In this document: in pieces, positions 58,471-64,000 of the stretch
Layout of the letters: every line of letters begins with the position of its first letter
Position numbering within the stretch: the stretch's first letter is position 1
Assembly: GCA_026874595.1 (NCBI GenBank)
Contig: CM049307.1
Span: 25,457,079 to 25,521,078, forward strand
Direction: 5' to 3'
Length of the DNA: 64,000 nucleotides
From: Sipunculus nudus
Taxonomy: Eukaryota; Annelida; Sipuncula; Golfingiida; Sipunculidae
Program-made: the position numbers and the translations under genes
The notes under the pieces: model-generated
What the model was told of the DNA's origin: nothing
The model's database searches: none
What the model saw: only the letters and a program-made list of their open reading frames with translations

Positions 58471-61400
58471 TTATACAGTCTCTACTATCTTCCTCACTGT
58501 TCTACTAGTAGATGTGTTATCGGGATTGATCCGTTTGGGATGTACAGTTGCACCATGGAGAGACTGGCTAGATACAGACACCAAAGCTTTCAGTTTCCTG
58601 AAGTTCTCTTCAACTGTGGTGACCCAAGTGTGAATATCTGCAAGTTTATCAGAACTGAATGATTTGTAAGTGAGGTCTATAGTCCGCTTAAGGGTGGATC
58701 TGGCAGACACTAAAAGACGATTCATTTCATCTTGTCTCAAAGGTAAGTCTCTGAGAGAAGCATTTTGATCTTCTGCAGTTTCTCCATCAGGATCTTCCAT
58801 GATTACATCTTCATCTGGAACTTCTTCATTAGAGTAAGTTGCTGAAGGTGAATTTATTATGTCCCAGTCTAGATTCAGCACAGGGTGCTCTCTATAAATA
58901 GAGCTCAGGTCCTCCCACCCACATCCGACATCAGCTGTCATAATCAGATAGAAATGCTCGCACAGCATTCTGGATCTTTGGAATGAGTGACAAGTGCAAG
59001 AGCAGCACTCCCTGTCATTCCCGAACTTTACAGTGTATTGCATGGAGGCAGGTTCTTCATGGGAGATGGTAAACGTTTTTTCTCCAGCTGGTCTCACATA
59101 TGCTGTCTGAAAATACATAAGAAAAATGTTCAGTGCATGTTTGTGTTTTCTTTGTTTATGAAAGCTGTGAACAGACAGACAATATATGAATACAATAGCT
59201 CCATTTGTACAGAAAGATAAGTTTCTGCATTGCATTCTATACCCATTATGTAATAAGTGCATTTAATATACCTGATAAAATTGACTGATCACATAATAAC
59301 TGTTACAATTCTGTGAATTCTACTCTTTATTATATCTGATGGGGGTGGCATTCAATCACTGGCCCACAACTCCTCTGGGCTACACCTCAGAAGTGCCCTC
59401 AGTTATTGTGAAATGTACAAATGGCATGAAGTGTGTCCTAGGTGGGACCATTTTTCATATTTTCATACAAATCCTGAGAAATGAGACATTATTTTATGAA
59501 AGGGCTACCACAGCAATATCTGTCAGAACCTAAGGCTCTGTACTCAGTGGGAGGACACACAGTGCAGTTTATTGTATTTGGAATTAAAGTAGACTATTTT
59601 TCAAGAGGCAAATAATAAACAGGCTATATGCTTGTCCATTAAAACTTTGTACATACCATGAGAGTTCAATAGGAACTATTTGAATTCATTTAATGTTTTA
59701 TCTTAAGATTATATAATGATTATTAATAGTCTTTCAGTCTACTTACCAATCTGATTAAACTGTGTTACTGATGCAAAAAGTTTTTTTTACCTAACAACCT
59801 CTTGTTGTGGAAGTCTTTTGTCCAAATTATTGCGTAATTTTTGGCTGTGCAACATGTATGCTACATATATAATTTTATATATTATTTTTGTAAACACACT
59901 TTTAAATCAATTTAAAAAATTAAATTTAAAAAAATGTCTGTGTTTTTTCTTTATTGTATGTTAAGGAAGAAAAAATGTATCTCTTTCCAAAAAACATTTT
60001 TTTTTCATTACTGATTAATAATTGGAAGAAAAAGAAAAGTTCTGCCGTGTGTTATCCACCGAGGTTTTGGCCAACAGTGATTAAGTCTTACCTGTGTTGG
60101 TTTGAGTTTCTGCATTTTCGCTCGGTAATCTTCAAATAAAGTCTTGGGCTTACTCTTCAGCCAGAGGGGAATGTCTGTGCTCTGACATCTGTGCACATGG
60201 CTGTTCTGGACATTCGGCAGCTTGTATCTGAAATATGGACAAAAGGTTAAGTTACAAACTGAGGATGGTTATGACAACTTTGTTAAACCATAGCACCCTG
60301 ATATACATGTATGATGGCTGCAATCGGATTTTCAAGAAATTTTATCTGGTAATTAAAAAGTGTGCTTTTTCTATAAATAATATATGTTATCACATTTTAT
60401 GTTCGAGACATCAGGAGCTGTTCTATGCATCCAAGTTTGAGACCTGCAATACCCTGCTCTCACTGGATGGAACATACTACAGTTTTTGATAGTCAATAGT
60501 GGCTGTGACCTTGTGCTTGCTGTATCATAAATATATTACTTTACTTTTATGTTTCAGATTTCCTCTTGGAGTGAGCCAGTTCTGTAAAGTGTTCTGGGCA
60601 GCTTGTGCTTGTTACATATATTATTACAAGTATTTAGAAATGTATAATCATTACAGATATATACCTTTTATATTTTCCTGGCAAAAACTGCTTGATGATT
60701 ACAGCTATAAGCTCACTTAGTGTGCATTTCCGTCTTTTGTTAAGAAGGCTGTACTTCAAGCCTTCATTCATGTGCTCAACACCGCTGTTTGTAAGTACAG
60801 CCAGCAGGAACTCCTCAGGCATGAATGCATGGCACCATCTCTGGAAAGATTTGTAATGTAAACTAATTAAACAATGCAACTTTTTATAGAGGAGAAAGTG
60901 TCAATTATATCACTAAAATGTGTGGATGAACACTATTATGCACGCAATAGATTTTAGATGTGCATATCTAGAAAGGAATTCTGAATATTACTGGAAGGGA
61001 CCTCTAGAGGGTAGAGACATATGGTGGTAGGGACTGGTAATATATCATATGTGATGATTGAAAGAAAGAAAATGAATTATTAATTAATTATTTTATGAAC
61101 CAGCTCTGTAGAGTAATACTATTGCTATATGATGGTATGCCACATTTTTCTGACATTCAGTATCCTATATCAGTCCAATGTGAATGCATAATGAGTACTG
61201 TATCCATGTTAATGCAAGACCTACAACATAATTATGAATAAATAAGGACCCATGGGTCTCAATGCTCAGCAAAATTTGTCTTAAGGGACATTTTATGAGT
61301 TTTTTTTTTAAATGTGGGTCTGTGACCTTGACCCTTGACCTTGTGACCACAAAATGGCCAGACATATGGACTCATGATGGACAAAGTATTATCACTATTT

Positions 61401-61732
61401 CCCAGTTGAATTTCAGTTTGCTGAGTTAAAATAAGACAAGATGTACACTGAATATAATTAATCATCAAGGATCTGAGGAGGACATAAACTTACTTTAACT
61501 GCTGGAAGTCAATTGTTATCAAACCAGTGCTGGAGCTTAGCATTGTTTTTATAACAGTGAGAAGACTGGATGCAGGCAGGGCAGCCTGCAGCTGTGTCAG
61601 TAGAAGAACTGGCCATTCTTCTCAGGTGGCTCTTAACTTCTTCAACATTTTCAGGGTGTCCATTTGATGCTTTGCTGGGCCACATTGCCCAAGCCTGCTC
61701 TCGATGGAACTCACTGATGAATACTTTGATGC
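58471..61732 (-). CDS. MULE-derived SWIM zinc-finger protein, 3' four exons, one in-frame TGA
   Basis: Exons 61732-61494, 60840-60665, 60227-60092 and 59106-58471 join in phase with consensus splice sites. Exon A has VFISEFHREQAWAMW and KLQHWFDNN; B has FLLAVLTNSGVEHMNEGLKY and LSELIAVIIKQFLP; C has STDIPLWLKSKPKTLFEDYR; D has a SWIM finger (CCSCTCHSF then LCEH) and a 150-residue acidic then basic tail ending at TAA 58473-58471. These blocks match animal SWIM-domain proteins of MULE transposase origin; the E in SGVEHMNE sits where the last catalytic acid lies. Exons carrying the two catalytic Asp would be upstream and were not found. At 61511-61509 a TGA replaces a codon that is Trp in relatives I remember (NNxLP). 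It may be a young pseudogene or an assembly error. Confidence 0.7.
59107..60091. other. Intron of the SWIM gene
   Basis: AT-rich intron with T and A runs near 59900-60000; no further exon or element recognised. Confidence 0.5.
61240..61400 (-). mobile_element. GACCCATGGGTC-family tail fragment
   Basis: AAGGACCCATGGGTCTCAAT and GCTCAGC mark the reverse-oriented tail near 61246-61270. A GTGACCTTGACCCTTGACC core follows at about 61321. No head is found, so it is truncated. Confidence 0.5.
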
Positions 61733-62559
61733 CTATATAGACAATTTCTATAAATATTACACAGAGTTTTTCATTGAGGAGTCTGATATTGATGTAAATC
61801 ATTTAACACAAGCCTGGTTATTCAGAGGACTGTAGTTTTTAGATATTTTTTTTTATTCTTTGGCAAGATGATAACTCAATCTTAAGGTAGCACCTACTTT
61901 GACCTATTAGGAAGTTCATGTTTTTGTGGCAGCAAAGCTAGGCTCATTACTATACTGGGCCAAGTAAATTGCTGTAGCTGACATTGTGTCTCAAGTAATG
62001 ACCAATTCCCATGATTATCAGTTACTATAAAAGAAATTTTTTATGAGAACTGGACCAAAAATATATCAAGGAGAGACCGGAATAGAGAAAGCGATAAGAA
62101 AAGACAATATATTGTGGTTGGCTTCATATTCCTGGGGTAAAATTTTTGCAATTTTTACTTTTTCATTAGTTCAATTTTTGTGATGTTACCAGACATGTGT
62201 ATATCCATTATAATATTTAATAATTAGATTTGCATGCAAATGCTAATTGAACTTACAAAACCCTAAGACAGCATGGAAACCCAAAGGAATGGAAATTTTT
62301 GTTAAATAATTGCTGATAATATTGTGACCAAGGATTGATTTTATTTGTAAGATCAGTCTTTCATTAACAGATAAGATAAAATGTATGTTTTTATTTATAA
62401 TATCAGTCTTTTAGCTCTTACAGATAATGTATAAGAGATGACAGTGAGGTTGTAGTGTCAACGTCCACTAGAGTAGATGACGATGTTAGTAATGAAGGAT
62501 TTATTTTTGCTAGAATTCCTCTTTTACAAATATTGCCAAAATTGAAACTACTTCGAACA

Positions 62560-62870
62560 AAAGGCCAACTACAGTATGCCAGATATATTTCGAACAATAG
62601 GCCAACTAGAATATGCCAGGTATATTGGAAAGAATAGGCCAACTACAGAATGCCAGGTATAATTTGAACAAAAGGCCAACTACAGTATGCCAGATATATT
62701 GCAAAGAAATGTCCAAGTACAAATAACAATATGCCAGGTATATTGCAAACAACAGGCCAACTACAGTATGCGAGATATATTGCAATGAAATGTCCAAGTA
62801 CAAATAACAATATGCCAGTTATATTGTGAACAAAAGGCTACAACTACAGTATGCCAGGTATATTTCAAAG
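62560..62870 (+). repeat. Degenerate tandem repeat
   Basis: Units of about 45-80 bp share GGCCAACTACAGTATGCCAG and ATATATTGCAA. At least six copies vary in length. ORFs across it are by-products. Confidence 0.8.
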
Positions 62871-62871
62871 A

Positions 62872-63237
62872 CTAGATGTGTCGAAATGACACGAATGCCC
62901 CCGCCTGTGGCAAATTAGAAACATTTGTTCAGGAGGTGTTGTATGGTCAATGGTAGGTCAACAAGGGCAAATTGTAAACTTGATCTGTAACGGGTCATTA
63001 TCAAGCAACACATCATAAATAAGGCCAGTATCTGCAGGCATTGAGAAAAAAAGTCCATACATGTGCATTTTCATAAAAATTTCTGTCTTTCATAAAATTT
63101 TCTATGTTCAGGAACTGTTATATGGTTAAAAATAGGTCAACTGGGATGAAACGCGAACTCGATCTGTAAGTGGTCATTATGTGCCCACAAACCAAACAGT
63201 AGGCCAGTATCTGTAAGCATTGCATTGCGAAACTAGA
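62872..63237 (-). mobile_element. Helitron-like element, 3' end and partial units (reverse)
   Basis: It starts CTAGATGTGTCGAAATGACA and CGAATGCCCCCGCC, the reverse complement of the end at 15478-15517, including the hairpin before CTAG. About two diverged 180-bp units follow before similarity fades. Confidence 0.65.
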
Positions 63238-63519
63238 ATATTATCAAAAGCTGATAATCAGTTATAAATTTAAATTGGAGAGATATGTATCATGTTTCAT
63301 AACAATCCACCAAATGCTTCCTGAGAAATAAGCTCCTAAGTTTTTTTCCATACTAAGCTCTGTGACCTTGAAAAGTAGGTCAAGATCACCCATCTTTGAA
63401 CTTGACCAAGATTTTGTAAATATCATGCAATAGCACTGAAGAAATGAGGTCCTGTGTTGAATACCTTTGGAGATATCCTGCACAAAAGGCCAAAATTGAA
63501 AAATCTGATAAAAATTCAT

Positions 63520-63556
63520 TTACAAGGGACCCATGGGTCACGGCGCTTAGCTGTTC
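63520..63556 (-). mobile_element. GACCCATGGGTC-family tail end
   Basis: ACAAGGGACCCATGGGTCAC and GGCGCTTAGCTG match the reversed element tail. The rest of the element is not recognisable to its right. Confidence 0.5.
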
Positions 63557-64000
63557 TATATGATCACAAAATATAATTCGGAAGAGGAGGTAGGCAAAGA
63601 CTGGTTTTGTGAGATAATATAAGCTCTATAATGAGTTGATGGTGTTTAACTCAAGTTATGTAAGATTTTGATAATATCCTTGGAGACAGGGAAGAGGATT
63701 GATGTCATTAATATTATTTACAGTCTGAAATGGTGTGCTATTATCCCATAGGTTTCGACTTGGCCATAAAACTTTACCTACATTGCAGCAAAATTATTTG
63801 AAAAGTTAAACTATTTATTTAAAATTAATAACAAATATTGTGTCAAATATAATTTAAATTAAAAATAATAACAGTATCCTGTTTTTTTCAACAAAGATTT
63901 TTTAATTATATTATCGAAATAAATGATTATTTAAATAATATTATAGAATATATTCATGAATGCATTTGTATTCAAATACTTTCATTTTGACCTGTATTCC

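Larger units (their letters stand above)
61810..64000. other. Intergenic / possible upstream intron, repeats only
   Basis: No exon of the SWIM gene was recognised here. Contents are the repeats listed separately plus a copy at about 63747-63960 of the block that also flanks element D. Confidence 0.5.

Noticed and set aside
61509-61511. Selenocysteine codon at the in-frame TGA
   Set aside because: The family has Trp there and no SECIS-like structure was recognised; nonsense mutation or error is simpler.

Overview
The window looks like nuclear DNA of an invertebrate animal, most likely a bivalve mollusc. The genes are intron-split and sparse in AT-rich DNA, and dispersed repeats carry most of the sequence. 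Several repeats resemble types I know from clams and oysters: elements running from an AGCTCAGCTGACT end to a GACCCATGGGTC end, GCCCCCGCC-hairpin elements with internal tandem repeats, and GTGACCTTGACC tandem repeats. The species assignment is inference from repeat style, not from a search.

Layout. (1) 1-21069, plus strand: the 3' half of ZGRF1, a superfamily 1 5'-3' DNA helicase, in 12 exons whose phases all match. Its upstream exons (GRF zinc finger, Walker A) lie before the window. Its introns hold a decayed LINE, a tRNA-derived SINE dimer, two copies of a TTAAAGG-ended MITE, a 1.4-kb TA-flanked inverted-repeat element, a Helitron-like element with 180-bp tandem units, and two GACCCATGGGTC-family elements. 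(2) 21070-33560: 3' UTR and intergenic DNA with a CA microsatellite, a MITE, a 16-copy 45-bp minisatellite and a 335-bp-period array. (3) 33561-36598, minus strand: a complete four-coding-exon gene for FBXL15, the F-box/LRR subunit of an SCF ubiquitin ligase, convergent with ZGRF1. (4) 36600-40830: non-coding DNA with small inverted and tandem repeats. (5) 40831-46368: a nearly full-length LINE (intact ORF1, frameshifted ORF2 with endonuclease and reverse transcriptase) flanked by 271-bp direct repeats. (6) 46370-51000: intergenic DNA with small repeats. (7) 51001-53182, minus strand: a decayed Mutator-like (MULE) transposase gene with a perfect 31-bp fold-back. (8) 54736-57174: a minus-strand GACCCATGGGTC-family element with tandem units carrying nuclear-receptor-like DR1 motifs. 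(9) 58471-61732, minus strand: the 3' four exons of a MULE-derived SWIM zinc-finger gene, clean except for one in-frame TGA; its 5' end is not found here. (10) 61810-64000: more repeats, including a second Helitron-like end.

The two host genes have no obvious functional link: ZGRF1 acts in DNA repair and FBXL15 in ubiquitin ligation. I found no clearly new biological system. The best leads are the LINE with 271-bp flanking repeats, the two different MULE-derived genes (one fold-back damaged, one nearly clean), and the clustering of frameshifts at homopolymers, which raises the question of assembly error.
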